A DNA stretch of 64,000 nucleotides, taken from UBA1240 sp045599185. Its GTDB lineage: Bacteria; Spirochaetota; Spirochaetia; Treponematales; Treponemataceae. The position numbers and the translations under genes were made by a program. The notes below the pieces were generated by a model that was not told where the DNA came from, did not search any database, and saw only the letters and a program-made list of their open reading frames with translations. Below, one piece after another: positions 33,528-42,386 of this stretch. The stretch is from contig JAZRVO010000022.1 of assembly GCA_045599185.1 (NCBI GenBank), positions 7,953 to 71,952 on the forward strand, read 5' to 3'. Position 1 is the first letter of the stretch. Each line of letters starts with the position of its first letter.

Positions 33528-35033
33528 TTATTCAGCACGCAGGCTTGTATTGCGAACAATAACGTCGTGTGCGCTGCCTTCGTTGATAGAAGCCTGTGAA
33601 ACCAGCGTAATTTTTGCTTTTTCCTGCAATTCCGGAATTGTAACGGCACCGCAGTTGCACATTGTGTGGCGGATTTTGCTCATGCTCATGGAAACGTTGT
33701 CGTGCAAACTTCCGGCATAAGGAACGTAAGAATCTACGCCTTCTTCAAAAGAAAGTTTAGAAGCACCGCCCATATCGTAGCGCTGCCAGTTGCGTGCGCG
33801 GTTAGAACCTTCGCCCCAGTATTCTTTAACGTAGTTGCCGTTAACGATAAGCTTGTTTGTAGGGCTTTCGTCGAAACGTGCAAAATAGCGGCCAAGCATT
33901 ACAAAGTCTGCGCCCATTGCCAGTGCCAGCGTCATGTGGTAATCGTGAACAATACCGCCGTCAGAACAGATAGGAATGTAAATGCCTGTTTTTGCATAAT
34001 ATTCGTCGCGGGCTTTTGCAACTTCAATTGTTGCCGTCGCCTGGCCGCGGCCAATACCTTTCTGTTCGCGTGTAATACAAATTGAACCGCCGCCGATACC
34101 GATTTTTACAAAGTCTGCACCTGCTTCTGCAAGGAACATGAAACCTTCACGGTCTACAACGTTACCGGCTCCAACGCGTACATTGTTTCCCCATTTTGCA
34201 TGAATGTCCTGCAATGCACGGCGCTGCCATTCGGTAAAGCCTTCGCTTGAATCAAGACACATAATGTCAACGCCTGCTTCAAGCAGTGCCGGAACGCGTT
34301 CCATGTAGTCGCGGGTGTTAATGCCTGCGCCAACAATATAGCGGTGCTGGCTGTCCAGCAGTTCCAGCGGATGTTCTTCGTGGCTTGCGTAGTCTTTGCG
34401 GAAAACCATGTATTTCAGTTTGCCGGCTTCGTCAATAATCGGCAGCGAATTAAGCTTGTGCTTCCAGATAAGTTCGTTTGCTTCCGAAAGGGTAATTCCG
34501 TCTTTGCCGGTAATAAGTTCGGCAAACGGTGTCATGTATTCCGAAACTTTAGCGTTCATATCGGCATGACCAACGCGGAAATCGCGGCTGGTGATGATGC
34601 CTTCAAGCTTGCTGTTCGGCGTGCCGTCTTTAGTAACGGCAATTGTTGAATGTCCGGTTTTTTCCTTAAGATTTAAAACATCCTGCAATGTTGAATCCGG
34701 GCTTACGTTAGAATCCGAAGTTACGAAACCGGCCTTGTATCCTTTTACGCGTGCAACCATTGCGGCCTGGTTTTCAATTGTCTGCGAACCATAAATGAAG
34801 GAAATTCCGCCTTCTTTTGCCAGGGCAATTGCAAGTTTGTCGTCAGAAACAGACTGCATTACAGCAGAAACTAAAGGAATATTCATTGAAAGGGCAGGTT
34901 TTTCGCCTTTTTTGAACTTTACGACAGGTGTCTGCAAATTTACATTTGCCGGAATACAATCGGCTGAAGTGTAACCAGGAACCAAAAGATACTCACTGAA
35001 TGTGTGCGAGGGTTCTTCAAAAAAATATGCCAT
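33528..35033 (-). CDS. guaB: IMP dehydrogenase
   Basis: 501-residue enzyme oxidising IMP to XMP, the rate-limiting step to GTP. The catalytic loop reads GIGGGSICITREQKGIGRGQ with the active-site Cys; two CBS repeats (about 95-215: GIITSRDFR, LPIIDEAGKLKYMV) are inserted in the barrel, and the IMP-binding GGIVHDYH and MGGASKL segments are present. The loop differs from the common GPGSICTTR form and resembles a divergent IMPDH branch, so close relatives such as GMP reductase were considered; the CBS pair and length favour IMPDH. TAGGAG sets the start at 35033. A promoter gives a leader of about 166 nt. Confidence 0.9.
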   Translation of the reverse strand: MAYFFEEPSHTFSEYLLVPGYTSADCIPANVNLQTPVVKFKKGEKPALSMNIPLVSAVMQSVSDDKLAIALAKEGGISFIYGSQTIENQAAMVARVKGYKAGFVTSDSNVSPDSTLQDVLNLKEKTGHSTIAVTKDGTPNSKLEGIITSRDFRVGHADMNAKVSEYMTPFAELITGKDGITLSEANELIWKHKLNSLPIIDEAGKLKYMVFRKDYASHEEHPLELLDSQHRYIVGAGINTRDYMERVPALLEAGVDIMCLDSSEGFTEWQRRALQDIHAKWGNNVRVGAGNVVDREGFMFLAEAGADFVKIGIGGGSICITREQKGIGRGQATATIEVAKARDEYYAKTGIYIPICSDGGIVHDYHMTLALAMGADFVMLGRYFARFDESPTNKLIVNGNYVKEYWGEGSNRARNWQRYDMGGASKLSFEEGVDSYVPYAGSLHDNVSMSMSKIRHTMCNCGAVTIPELQEKAKITLVSQASINEGSAHDVIVRNTSLRAE

Positions 35034-35206
35034 AATTTCTCCTATTAGCATGAATGCCGTTTTCTTTCACAGTTTTTTCAGGCTGCCGAATAAAACCCGG
35101 AATTCACGGTATTAAAAACTTCGCCCCCGGCGGTAATGCCTTTTGCGAAGTAAAATTTACATAATAAAATTAAATGCTTTCGCTTTTGCAAAAGTGTAAT
35201 TGCACA

Positions 35207-35236
35207 ATTATAGCTAAATTACGGCCTTTAGTTCAA
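35207..35236 (-). promoter_or_regulatory. Promoter of guaB
   Basis: Minus strand: TTGAAC (35236-35231), 18 nt, TATAAT (35212-35207). The leader 35200-35034 contains the palindrome CTTTTGCAAAAG (about 35183-35194) but no known riboswitch was recognised. Confidence 0.65.
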
Positions 35237-35270
35237 GCACGTAAACTGAAACTTTTAAAAGCATCAGTTG

Positions 35271-35342
35271 AAAAAAATCAGCCCGAAGGGCAGAACTGAA
35301 AATTCCTGCTGTTTTTTTCAGTTTTCTGCCTTCCGGGCTTTT
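35271..35342 (-). terminator. Terminator after the LUD gene
   Basis: AGCCCGGAAGGCAGAA on the minus strand pairs with TTCTGCCCTTCGGGCT, followed by a T-run; an inner ACTGAAAA/TTTTCAGT extends the stem. Confidence 0.8.
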
Positions 35343-35351
35343 AATTATTGT

Positions 35352-35525
35352 TTCTGGAATTGTGCAAAAGCGTGTGCTGCTTGCTTTGTTTCTAACTGTC
35401 ACCGGTATAAGCACACGGAGAAGTTTCGCGGAGCAAAATTCCTCTCTTTCAAAAGCTTGGCTTGGTCTGTTCCTGCCATGGATTCCGAACTAAGTTGGGA
35501 ATGACAAAACTTTAAAACCCGATAT
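35352..35525 (-). repeat. Dispersed modular repeat, inverted copy
   Basis: Contains GTGTGCTGCTTGCTTTGTTT, TAAGCACACGGAGAAGTTTC and, read on the minus strand, CGGGTTTTAAAGTTTTGTCA followed by a TTCGGAATCC palindrome arm. The first part matches 62514-62600 closely; the second part matches 19258 in inverted orientation. Confidence 0.7.
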
Positions 35526-35531
35526 TCAGGT

Positions 35532-36173
35532 TTAGTAGCCCAATTCTTCGCCAACCAGAATTACCTTTATGCGGCCGGGTATGCAGCTGGTTCTGGTAAC
35601 CAGCACCTGTGCACAAAGGGAATCGTTTATGCAGTCGGCACAGCGCCCGGTTTTTGAACAAGGGGTATTGAAATTAAGGCGCACGGCGTTTGGCGGCGAG
35701 GCAAAATTGCGCACGCGTTTAATGCCGTCATCCACATTGCTTACAACTTTATTCATTCCGGCAACAATAATTACCTGTTTAGGACCGTAAATTAAATAGC
35801 AGATGCGATTGCCGCGTTTGTCTATGTTTATCAGTTCTCCGTCCAAAGTAATGGCGTTTGTGCTCATTAAAAAAGTGTCGGCGTTTATCAGTTTTGCGTT
35901 GCATTCTTCAATGCCGACCGGGGTTTTACCAAGTTCTTCGCGGTTAATAAGGTTGTGGCCTTTTGCCGTAATTTCGGCCTTTACCATGCTTTCGTCAATT
36001 GTCATGGAACCGCCGTAACCGACAGTTTTGGGCGCATCTCCGATAAGTTCAATAACTTTTGCCTTTGCTTCTTCAATGCTGTCGCAGTAAAAGCCTTCCA
36101 TTCCGCGCAGCTTCATTTTTTCAATTATTTTTGAAGCCTGATTTCTGTAAAATGTTTTTTTGTGCGGGTTCAT
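35532..36173 (-). CDS. LUD-domain (DUF162) protein
   Basis: 213-residue lactate-utilisation-domain protein. The nucleotide-binding-like GYGGSMTIDE segment (about 53-62) and STNAITLDGELIN segment are typical. The C-terminal CSKTGRCADCINDSLC cluster supplies four cysteines that could hold an iron-sulphur cluster or zinc, as in stand-alone LUD proteins of anaerobes. It differs from LutC by lacking partner genes (lutA, lutB). AAGGAAG precedes the start. Function uncertain. Confidence 0.85.
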   Translation of the reverse strand: MNPHKKTFYRNQASKIIEKMKLRGMEGFYCDSIEEAKAKVIELIGDAPKTVGYGGSMTIDESMVKAEITAKGHNLINREELGKTPVGIEECNAKLINADTFLMSTNAITLDGELINIDKRGNRICYLIYGPKQVIIVAGMNKVVSNVDDGIKRVRNFASPPNAVRLNFNTPCSKTGRCADCINDSLCAQVLVTRTSCIPGRIKVILVGEELGY

Positions 36174-36260
36174 TTGTTTCTTCCTTTTTTATGGTGAAAA
36201 TTGTTCAAAGGTTCATTTTATTGTGCTGAATAAAACCAGATTTTAGACCTTGCGTTTAAA

Positions 36261-36308
36261 AATTATAAGCCCACAGAATTGTTTTTGCAAAACTGCGGGC
36301 TTAAAAAT
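36261..36308 (-). terminator. Terminator after the thioesterase gene
   Basis: Minus strand TAAGCCCGCAG pairs with CTGTGGGCTTA around an A/T-rich loop. Confidence 0.7.
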
Positions 36309-36355
36309 TATGTAAAATCTGCATTCTTTCTTATATTTATAAAAAATTGCTGTTT

Positions 36356-36763
36356 TTAGTTTGTTTCGGGCTTTAAGCCTTCTACCATGAATTTTGCAGG
36401 CAGCTTGCATGGTCTGCCCGTCTGGGCGTTTACGCTTGCCCAGCTTACGTCTGCTTCGGCGCAAACAGTGCCGTCAGCTTTTGCCACAATCTGATGAAAA
36501 GTGCCGCTTACTGCGCCCATTTTTACGGGAATTACCTGAATGAAAAGTTCGTCACCAAGCAAAGCCGAAGCCTTGTAATAAATGTCAATGTGGGTAACGT
36601 AAAGGTAATAACCTTCTTCAACCATACCCTTGTAGTCAAAACCAATGGCATTAAGATATTCCATCCGGGCAAATTCAAGGTAGTTTAAATAGTTTGCGTT
36701 GTTTACGTGGCTGTAACTATCGCATTCGTAGGAACGAACTGTAAGGTTTGCTGTGTGTATCAT
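36356..36763 (-). CDS. Hotdog-fold acyl-CoA thioesterase (4HBT/YbgC type)
   Basis: 135 residues. The 4HBT motif is clear: ECDSYSHVNNANYLNYLEFAR, with the catalytic Asp replaced in context D15-S-Y-S-H-V-N-N; the second half carries GAVSGTFHQIV and AEADVSW. Family members hydrolyse acyl-CoA or acyl-ACP thioesters; the physiological substrate is unknown. No ribosome binding site: the ATG follows the upstream stop by 2 bases, so it is translationally coupled to the large membrane protein gene. Confidence 0.88.
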   Translation of the reverse strand: MIHTANLTVRSYECDSYSHVNNANYLNYLEFARMEYLNAIGFDYKGMVEEGYYLYVTHIDIYYKASALLGDELFIQVIPVKMGAVSGTFHQIVAKADGTVCAEADVSWASVNAQTGRPCKLPAKFMVEGLKPETN

Positions 36764-36765
36764 AT

Positions 36766-39732
36766 TTATACGTTCAATACCGAGTCTACAAGACGTTTAA
36801 AATCGTAGTTAATTTTTACCGGCATGGTTTCGTCAATGCCGTTAATCATAAAAATTCCGTTGTTTTCTTTAATTGTATCCGGCACGGCTTCGTTGTAAGC
36901 TGCCATTTTAAGCGTGCGGCTTGCCTGTTCAAATGCTTCTGCATAGTTTGAACGGCCTGTTCTTTCGCGCTGGCTTGTACCAAACTGGAAAAGAGGCATT
37001 CCGCTGCCAACTGTAAAAATGCTTGTATATATTTCGCCTTCTGCTAATGGTTCTAATTCTTCAATATAGTCTTCATCCTGAACTTCAATTCTGTCCATTA
37101 CAGCTTCTGTAACTTGCACTGGTAAATCTCCTTTTTGTCCTCCGGCTGCAGCCATACTCTGCTGCTTAGCACGTACTAAATGTTCGTCATTTTTTTGTGC
37201 AAAGCTAAGAGATTTATTGTCGAATTCGTAATTTTTTTCTGCTTTTTTAGAAAGTTCTAAAGTATAAAGCGCGCTCCGCAAAGGTTCTGTTTCCCGGTTT
37301 TGCAATGCGTCTGTTCCGGCATTTCCGCCGTTCTGTTCCATTCTTTCCTTAAACAGGCTTGCCAGATGGCTTTTTGCCGGCTGAATCTGTTTTGCAGCTG
37401 CCGGGGCTGTTTTTTCGGCAGCCGGCGCATTGTTAACGGCCGGTTCTTCTTTTGCTTTTTCCGTTTCTTCTGCACTTTCGGTTTTTTCAGTTCCGGCGCT
37501 TGTAGCAGCGGCTTCAAAAGGCTGTGCAGGCAGAACAATCGGCGTAACCTCCAGCTGCTCGGTGTCTTCGTCGTCAAAATCAATGTCACCAAGGGTTATG
37601 TCTGCAAAATCGTCGTCTTCGTTTAATACATCAAAATCAGCGGTTCCCATTGTTTGGGTCGGTGCTTCTGCGGTTTCAGTTTTTTCAGCGGCTTCTTCCA
37701 TATTGAATGCATCAAAAGTTTCTGCATTTTCAGGCGTTTCGGCTTTTTCCGTGTCATAAACCTGTTCTGATTCAAAAGGTTCTTCAAGGCTTACGTAAAC
37801 TTTAAAGTCGTCATCGTCCAAAACGTAATCGGCAATTTCCGTAAAGCCTTCGTCTTCAGAATAATTGTCAGAATATTCAAAAATGCTGCCGCTGATTGGT
37901 TCAGTAGATTCAACTGGTTCATTTAGTGCAACCTGTGCGGCATCTTCCTGGGTGTCAGTGGCTGGCACAGATGCGGCGTCCGACGCATTTGCGTCCGCGG
38001 CGACAACGGTTGCTTGCTGTGCTTGAGAGTTCTGTTCTGTTTTTTCAGGTTCTGCAATTTTTTCCGCCGCGCTTTCTTTTTCAGTTTTTTCTGCTTTTGC
38101 GGCAGCGTTTGCCTTTTGTGCCGGTGCCGCGGCCGGTTTTTCTGTAAGTGCGGTTTTTACAGTTTTTGCCGCTTTTTTAGCTTTCTGCTGTTCTTCCTGT
38201 TTTTTCTTTTTGGCTTCATTTGCAGCAATTTTGGCAACTTCTTTCCGGGCTTTTTCCTGTGCCTTGTCCTGCTTTTTCTTCAGTTTTTCTGCAATTTTTG
38301 CTTCTTTCGCCTTCTGCTTTTGGGCAAGTTTTTCTTCTTTTATTTTTTCTGTTTCGGTTTTTCCGTCTGCGGCAGGTGAATTTGTTTCCGTTTCCAGATT
38401 TTTTTCTGCATTTGCAGAATTTTCAGCCGTGTTTGCGCTTGTTGTTTCTGCCGGTTTGGCAAGATCAAAATTAGGGGTAAGTGCCTGCTTAAATTTAAGC
38501 GGTTTTTCTGCTTTTTCCTGTTCGTTCAAAACCGGCGCATTCTTTTGTTCTGCCTTATTTAAAAGACCGTGGCCGTTTTCAACCCTTTCGTCCCCGGTTT
38601 TTTCAGCCGGTTCTTCATTTTCGCTTGGTTCGCCGTTGTTCCATGCAAAATCCTTGCTGTGCTTCAGTTTTTCCTGCTGTTTAAGGGCTTCTGCCATTGG
38701 TGTTGCGGCAAGTTTTTCTACTTTTTTCTTATTGGCAACGTCTTCTTCCAAAAGCCTGGTCTTTTTGCGTTCAGTTTCGGTTTTTGCTGCCCAGCAAATA
38801 AAAGTAACAAAGCAAATAAAAAACATTGTTGCCCAGATAATGTACTGCTGGCTTTTCTGCGGCATTTCCAGCGATTCCGAAGGGTAAACCATTGAAACAA
38901 AACCGATGTTTTCGCATTTTTTGCTGAAAATTACCCATGAATTGTCTTCGCTGCTTACTTTTACGCTTTCAATTTTTTCTCCGGGTTTTTCCCAGCTTTC
39001 AATTGCGGCATCGGTGCAAAGGTTTTTGGCACTTTGTGGCACGGAAAAAAGCAGGCCGAATGGCAGCCCCGAATTGCCTGCGTTGCAGAGAACGATTTCA
39101 GTTTTGCTGCCCAAACGGTCTGTGGGAATGAGGTAGCGCAGTGCATTTGCCGCGTCCACGTAAAAGGCAATTGTACCGCGGTATTCAAGGTCGGCATCGT
39201 AAAAAGGGTAGGAAAAAATAAGGCGTTTCTGTTCCAGTTCCGGTGTAAGTTTGCCTTTTTCGCCTGCTTCAGATGCAATAAGGCTGTATGGAAGGGTGTT
39301 TTTGGGATAATTTGTGTATTTTATTGCTCCGGCTTCGTGGGTGGTTAAATCTTCCGAAAAAGTGCTGTAATAAAGCTGCTTGCCGTTGGCGTTTATAATT
39401 CGTATGCCCTTTAACCCCGGCGTTTCGGCTAAAAGCGAAGCTGAAAAATGGGAACGTTCGGCAATTTCTTCATCCGTAAGGGCGGTTTTGTAACTGTTGC
39501 GTATTACGCTGTTGCCCGAAAAAAGCGTAAAAAGCGAATCCTGCTGGTTAATGTACTGGCTTACTGTAGTTGTAAAGGAATCTGTCCGCTCTTCCAGCTT
39601 TTTTGTGGCAGCTGGCTGGTAAATTTTCTGCTGTACAAGGTTTAAAATGCTCTGGTTTGCCACAAAATGAACCGTGGCACAGGCGGCGGCAGCAATAGCA
39701 AAATATATGATGAATCTTTTACCGGCGGTCAA
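36766..39732 (-). CDS. Large membrane protein: Cache-like sensor plus long Ala/Glu/Lys-rich region
   Basis: 988 residues from a TTG start supported by AAGGA 6-7 nt ahead. TM1 (about 7-27), a periplasmic domain of about 265 residues with Cache-like features (GIRIINANGKQLYYSTF, GTIAFYVDA), TM2 (about 298-318), then a 520-residue low-complexity cytoplasmic part: a Lys/Glu/Ala helical stretch (about 470-560, KEEKLAQKQKAKEAKIAEKL style), followed by acidic, Asp-rich segments (YVLDDDDFKVYV, DIDFDDED). The last 110 residues look folded and end in PVKINYDFKRLVDSVL. No kinase, cyclase, GGDEF or MCP output was found. It may be a scaffold. Family not recognised. Confidence 0.8.
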   Translation of the reverse strand: MTAGKRFIIYFAIAAAACATVHFVANQSILNLVQQKIYQPAATKKLEERTDSFTTTVSQYINQQDSLFTLFSGNSVIRNSYKTALTDEEIAERSHFSASLLAETPGLKGIRIINANGKQLYYSTFSEDLTTHEAGAIKYTNYPKNTLPYSLIASEAGEKGKLTPELEQKRLIFSYPFYDADLEYRGTIAFYVDAANALRYLIPTDRLGSKTEIVLCNAGNSGLPFGLLFSVPQSAKNLCTDAAIESWEKPGEKIESVKVSSEDNSWVIFSKKCENIGFVSMVYPSESLEMPQKSQQYIIWATMFFICFVTFICWAAKTETERKKTRLLEEDVANKKKVEKLAATPMAEALKQQEKLKHSKDFAWNNGEPSENEEPAEKTGDERVENGHGLLNKAEQKNAPVLNEQEKAEKPLKFKQALTPNFDLAKPAETTSANTAENSANAEKNLETETNSPAADGKTETEKIKEEKLAQKQKAKEAKIAEKLKKKQDKAQEKARKEVAKIAANEAKKKKQEEQQKAKKAAKTVKTALTEKPAAAPAQKANAAAKAEKTEKESAAEKIAEPEKTEQNSQAQQATVVAADANASDAASVPATDTQEDAAQVALNEPVESTEPISGSIFEYSDNYSEDEGFTEIADYVLDDDDFKVYVSLEEPFESEQVYDTEKAETPENAETFDAFNMEEAAEKTETAEAPTQTMGTADFDVLNEDDDFADITLGDIDFDDEDTEQLEVTPIVLPAQPFEAAATSAGTEKTESAEETEKAKEEPAVNNAPAAEKTAPAAAKQIQPAKSHLASLFKERMEQNGGNAGTDALQNRETEPLRSALYTLELSKKAEKNYEFDNKSLSFAQKNDEHLVRAKQQSMAAAGGQKGDLPVQVTEAVMDRIEVQDEDYIEELEPLAEGEIYTSIFTVGSGMPLFQFGTSQRERTGRSNYAEAFEQASRTLKMAAYNEAVPDTIKENNGIFMINGIDETMPVKINYDFKRLVDSVLNV

Positions 39733-39918
39733 AGTAAATCCTTTTTTTCAAACTTTCTGATAGCTGGAAAACCTCTAAAAATCGCGGATGTTTAGAGCCA
39801 CACTTTAAATATTCGGCAAAGGGGCAAAAATTCTCTATGGCAAAAAAGGCAGAACCCGTATGTGCGCCTTGTGTGCATTCTGTTAGTGCCGCTTTGCGCC
39901 GGCTTTTTGCAAAGCCAA

Positions 39919-39947
39919 TTTACTAATTTTGGCAGATAGCCTAAAAT
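39919..39947 (+). promoter_or_regulatory. Leaderless promoter of the FliL-like gene
   Basis: TTTACT (39919-39924), 17 nt, TAAAAT (39942-39947), then 6 nt and ATG at 39954. Confidence 0.65.
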
Positions 39948-39953
39948 GAACCT

Positions 39954-40448
39954 ATGAAAAATAGCGTTTTGTTTGTTTTCAGCCCGTTTCAGAAAATTCT
40001 TCTCGTTCTTATTGGCATTATTTTGGTTGGCACAATTTTTGTAAGTGCCTACAGCATAACCGCTCATCCGGAACGTGTTGGCGAAGGCTTGCGCAAAACA
40101 GACCCGGCGCCCACTAATATAGAGAAAAAAGCTAAAAATGCGTTCAGCGTTTACGAAGACATTGGCCGCCTGCGTGCCATAACTTCGGATGTTCCGGCAA
40201 TTTCGCTGGTTGTTACGCCATATTTTACCTACCCATCAAGCGATTCTGCCTTTTTTGAAGAAATCGTGCAGAAAAAGCGCCAGATGCGCAGCATAATTCT
40301 TGAATACTTTGCCCTTCATTCAAAAGACGAACTTATAAATATGGGCGAAAATGCCGTAAAGCAGGAACTGATAGTTAACATAAACGCTGCCTTAATGCTT
40401 GGGCAGATTGAAAACCTTTACTTTAACGAATACCTGTTTTTGAACTGA
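39954..40448 (+). CDS. FliL-like flagellar basal-body-associated protein
   Basis: 164 residues with one N-terminal membrane anchor (about 14-34) and a periplasmic domain whose second half follows the FliL pattern: acidic residues before a helix of KKRQMRSIILEYFALHSKDEL, then VKQELIVNINAALMLGQIENLYFNEYLF. FliL proteins sit around the stator ring and tune motor torque. No other flagellar gene is adjacent, so this is probably a dispersed paralogue; assignment rests on pattern, not a search. There is no ribosome binding site and a promoter ends 6 nt before the ATG. Confidence 0.7.
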   Translation: MKNSVLFVFSPFQKILLVLIGIILVGTIFVSAYSITAHPERVGEGLRKTDPAPTNIEKKAKNAFSVYEDIGRLRAITSDVPAISLVVTPYFTYPSSDSAFFEEIVQKKRQMRSIILEYFALHSKDELINMGENAVKQELIVNINAALMLGQIENLYFNEYLFLN

Positions 40449-40495
40449 CGGTACCATTAAATAACCGTGAACAAAAATAAACAGGAAGGTTTGCT

Positions 40496-41269
40496 GTGAA
40501 ACGATTATTGTTTGTATTGTTATTTATTTCTTCCATTAATAATTTCTTATTTTCTCTGGATAAAAAGACTTATGCAGGTTGCATTGACCAATGGATTGAT
40601 ATAACAGAAACAGACATTACCTTTAACTATTGTGATCCATTTGGTGATGAAGGCATAAATAGTTATGAATATAAAACTGAAAGGAAAAATGAATTAGACT
40701 GGCTGATAATAAAAAAGGATGAAAAAGAAAAGAAGCTTCTTGCACTTCAAAATGAGGAATGGCTAGTTCTTTTTGCAGATAATTGTAAAGAACCTGTTTT
40801 TACAGGATACAGTTCTTTTAAGGGTCTGGAACTTATTGATTACGTAAACCCAAAAAGTGTAACAGCTTCTTCAGAATTAAAAGAAAAAAATCAAATCTAT
40901 TATGGTTCAAATGTGTCATCTTTAAGTCTTGATTCTCCGTGGGTCGAATCGAAAAGTGATTACGGAATTGGAGAATATTTATTGCTGGAAGCAAACGGAA
41001 GATACGTTTATCTGTTTAATGGATATGTCTCTTATGATAAATCCTATTTATACAGCTGTAATTCAAGAATCAGGAAGCTAAAAATTTCTTTTATCGGTGA
41101 CATGACAAAAACACCAGTCATATTTGAATTTGAAGATACTCCAAATCCGCAAAAACTGGATTTAGGCGAAACAATTCAGTGTAAGATAAAAATGGAAATA
41201 TTAGATGTATATCCAGGTACAAAATATAAAGATACTTGCCTAAATGGTATAATTTTTAAATTCTCTTAA
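40496..41269 (+). CDS. Secreted protein with NADase-type glycan-binding-like domain
   Basis: 257 residues from a GTG start with AGGAAGG ahead. Signal peptide 1-19 (cleavage near LFS-L). The C-terminal half contains the pattern PWVESKSDYGIGEYLLLEA, then YLFNGYVSYDKSYLYSCN and RIRKLKISFIGD, typical of discoidin-like NADase-type glycan-binding domains. The N-terminal half is a small beta-rich domain I do not recognise. Lower GC and different codon use from its neighbours suggest later acquisition. Function unknown. Confidence 0.65.
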   Translation: MKRLLFVLLFISSINNFLFSLDKKTYAGCIDQWIDITETDITFNYCDPFGDEGINSYEYKTERKNELDWLIIKKDEKEKKLLALQNEEWLVLFADNCKEPVFTGYSSFKGLELIDYVNPKSVTASSELKEKNQIYYGSNVSSLSLDSPWVESKSDYGIGEYLLLEANGRYVYLFNGYVSYDKSYLYSCNSRIRKLKISFIGDMTKTPVIFEFEDTPNPQKLDLGETIQCKIKMEILDVYPGTKYKDTCLNGIIFKFS

Positions 41270-41438
41270 TAAGAAAAATATCATGAAGAAATCATGAATG
41301 ATTGCTTCATGACTGTATAACCAAATCTTCAGAATCTGAGATTTTTCCAATATATTTTTCTGTTTTCAGGCTGAACCGCAACTTTTCCGTATTTTTTCGG
41401 TCTAAATATTGAAAAAGCAAATAAAAGGACACTTTTCT

Positions 41439-41768
41439 ATGAATTCATTTACTGAACCGGCTGCCCAGGTAATTATTTCAATAATACCGATTGTTGGCAT
41501 TGTTTTTGGCGGTTTGATAATTTTTTTCTACCTGCTGTGGCGCTACAGACAGAATATGTGGCAGATTAAAAACGGCACGTACACCCCACGCGATTTTGAC
41601 CTGCGGCTTTTTGCCCTTCTTGCTGGCCTGCTTCTTGCATTCGTCGGTTTTGTTCTTACAGTTCTGTTTGTAATTATTGAAGGAATTTCTTACGCAGTGC
41701 TTGGCGGTTTAATACCGTTTGCTTTGGGTGTAAGCCTTCTTGTTTTTTACCAGCTTTCTAAACGCTGA
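41439..41768 (+). CDS. Small two-span membrane protein upstream of the sigma factor
   Basis: 109 residues, start set at 41439 because AAAGGA lies 10 nt ahead (a TTG 30 bases earlier is in frame). Three hydrophobic segments: about 12-33, a basic loop (WRYRQNMWQIKNGTYTPRDFD), about 50-75 and 80-100. It precedes an ECF sigma factor by 8 bases and an anti-sigma-like gene, so it probably belongs to the same regulatory module. Family not certain. Confidence 0.75.
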   Translation: MNSFTEPAAQVIISIIPIVGIVFGGLIIFFYLLWRYRQNMWQIKNGTYTPRDFDLRLFALLAGLLLAFVGFVLTVLFVIIEGISYAVLGGLIPFALGVSLLVFYQLSKR

Positions 41769-41776
41769 GGCTTGTT

Positions 41777-42361
41777 TTGGGCTTTTTTAGGCGGGAAGAA
41801 AATTTAATATCTCAAACTGGCACTTTTTCCGAAAAAAGCCTGATAAAAGCCGCCGCCGCAGGGGATTCCAGGGCTTTTGCCCGGCTGCTAAGCCTTTATG
41901 AACGCCGTGTGCGCGGTTTGGGCTGCCGTTTTTTTAAGAATGAACTGGATTGTGACGATTTTGTTCAGGATGTTTTTATAAAAGTTTACAACGGACTTTC
42001 GTCTTTCAGGGGCGAATCCCAGTTTTCTACATGGCTTATGCGCATTGCCTATAATACGGCCATAAACACAATTAACCGTAAAAAAGATTCCGTACCATTA
42101 CCCGACGATTATGAAATTTTAGACCCCGGAGACGGGCCGGAAGAACAGCATCTGCGTGCAATTACGGCGCAGGTTATTCGCGACGCAATAAAGGAACTGC
42201 CGGAACGTTTTGGAACCTGCCTGGATTTGTATTTCTTTTGCGATATGTCTTACAACGAAATTAGCAAAATTACTGAACTGCCTGTTAACACGATAAAGTC
42301 GCATGTTTTTAGGGCTAAAAAACTTTTGAAAGAACGGCTGGAAGCTGAAATCATCAACTGA
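41777..42361 (+). CDS. ECF-type RNA polymerase sigma factor
   Basis: 194 residues from a TTG start preceded by GAGG. Region 2 (DCDDFVQDVFIKVYNGLSSFRGESQFSTWLMRIAYN) recognises the -10 element and core polymerase; region 4 (MSYNEISKITELPVNTIKSHVFRAKKLL) is the -35-binding helix-turn-helix. Region 3 is absent, as in group 4 sigma factors. The next gene encodes a HxxxCxxC protein expected to be its anti-sigma factor, and a small membrane protein precedes it; all three are likely one operon. Confidence 0.92.
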   Translation: MGFFRREENLISQTGTFSEKSLIKAAAAGDSRAFARLLSLYERRVRGLGCRFFKNELDCDDFVQDVFIKVYNGLSSFRGESQFSTWLMRIAYNTAINTINRKKDSVPLPDDYEILDPGDGPEEQHLRAITAQVIRDAIKELPERFGTCLDLYFFCDMSYNEISKITELPVNTIKSHVFRAKKLLKERLEAEIIN

Positions 42362-42386
42362 AGCCGAAAAATAAACGGAGGCATTT

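Noticed and set aside
35034..35200. Purine or guanidine riboswitch in the guaB leader
   Set aside because: No conserved aptamer core seen; only short palindromes.
37430..38887. Long plus-strand frames opposite the Cache-anchored protein gene
   Set aside because: Ser/Phe/Leu-rich mirror images of Lys/Glu/Ala codons; no ribosome binding sites.
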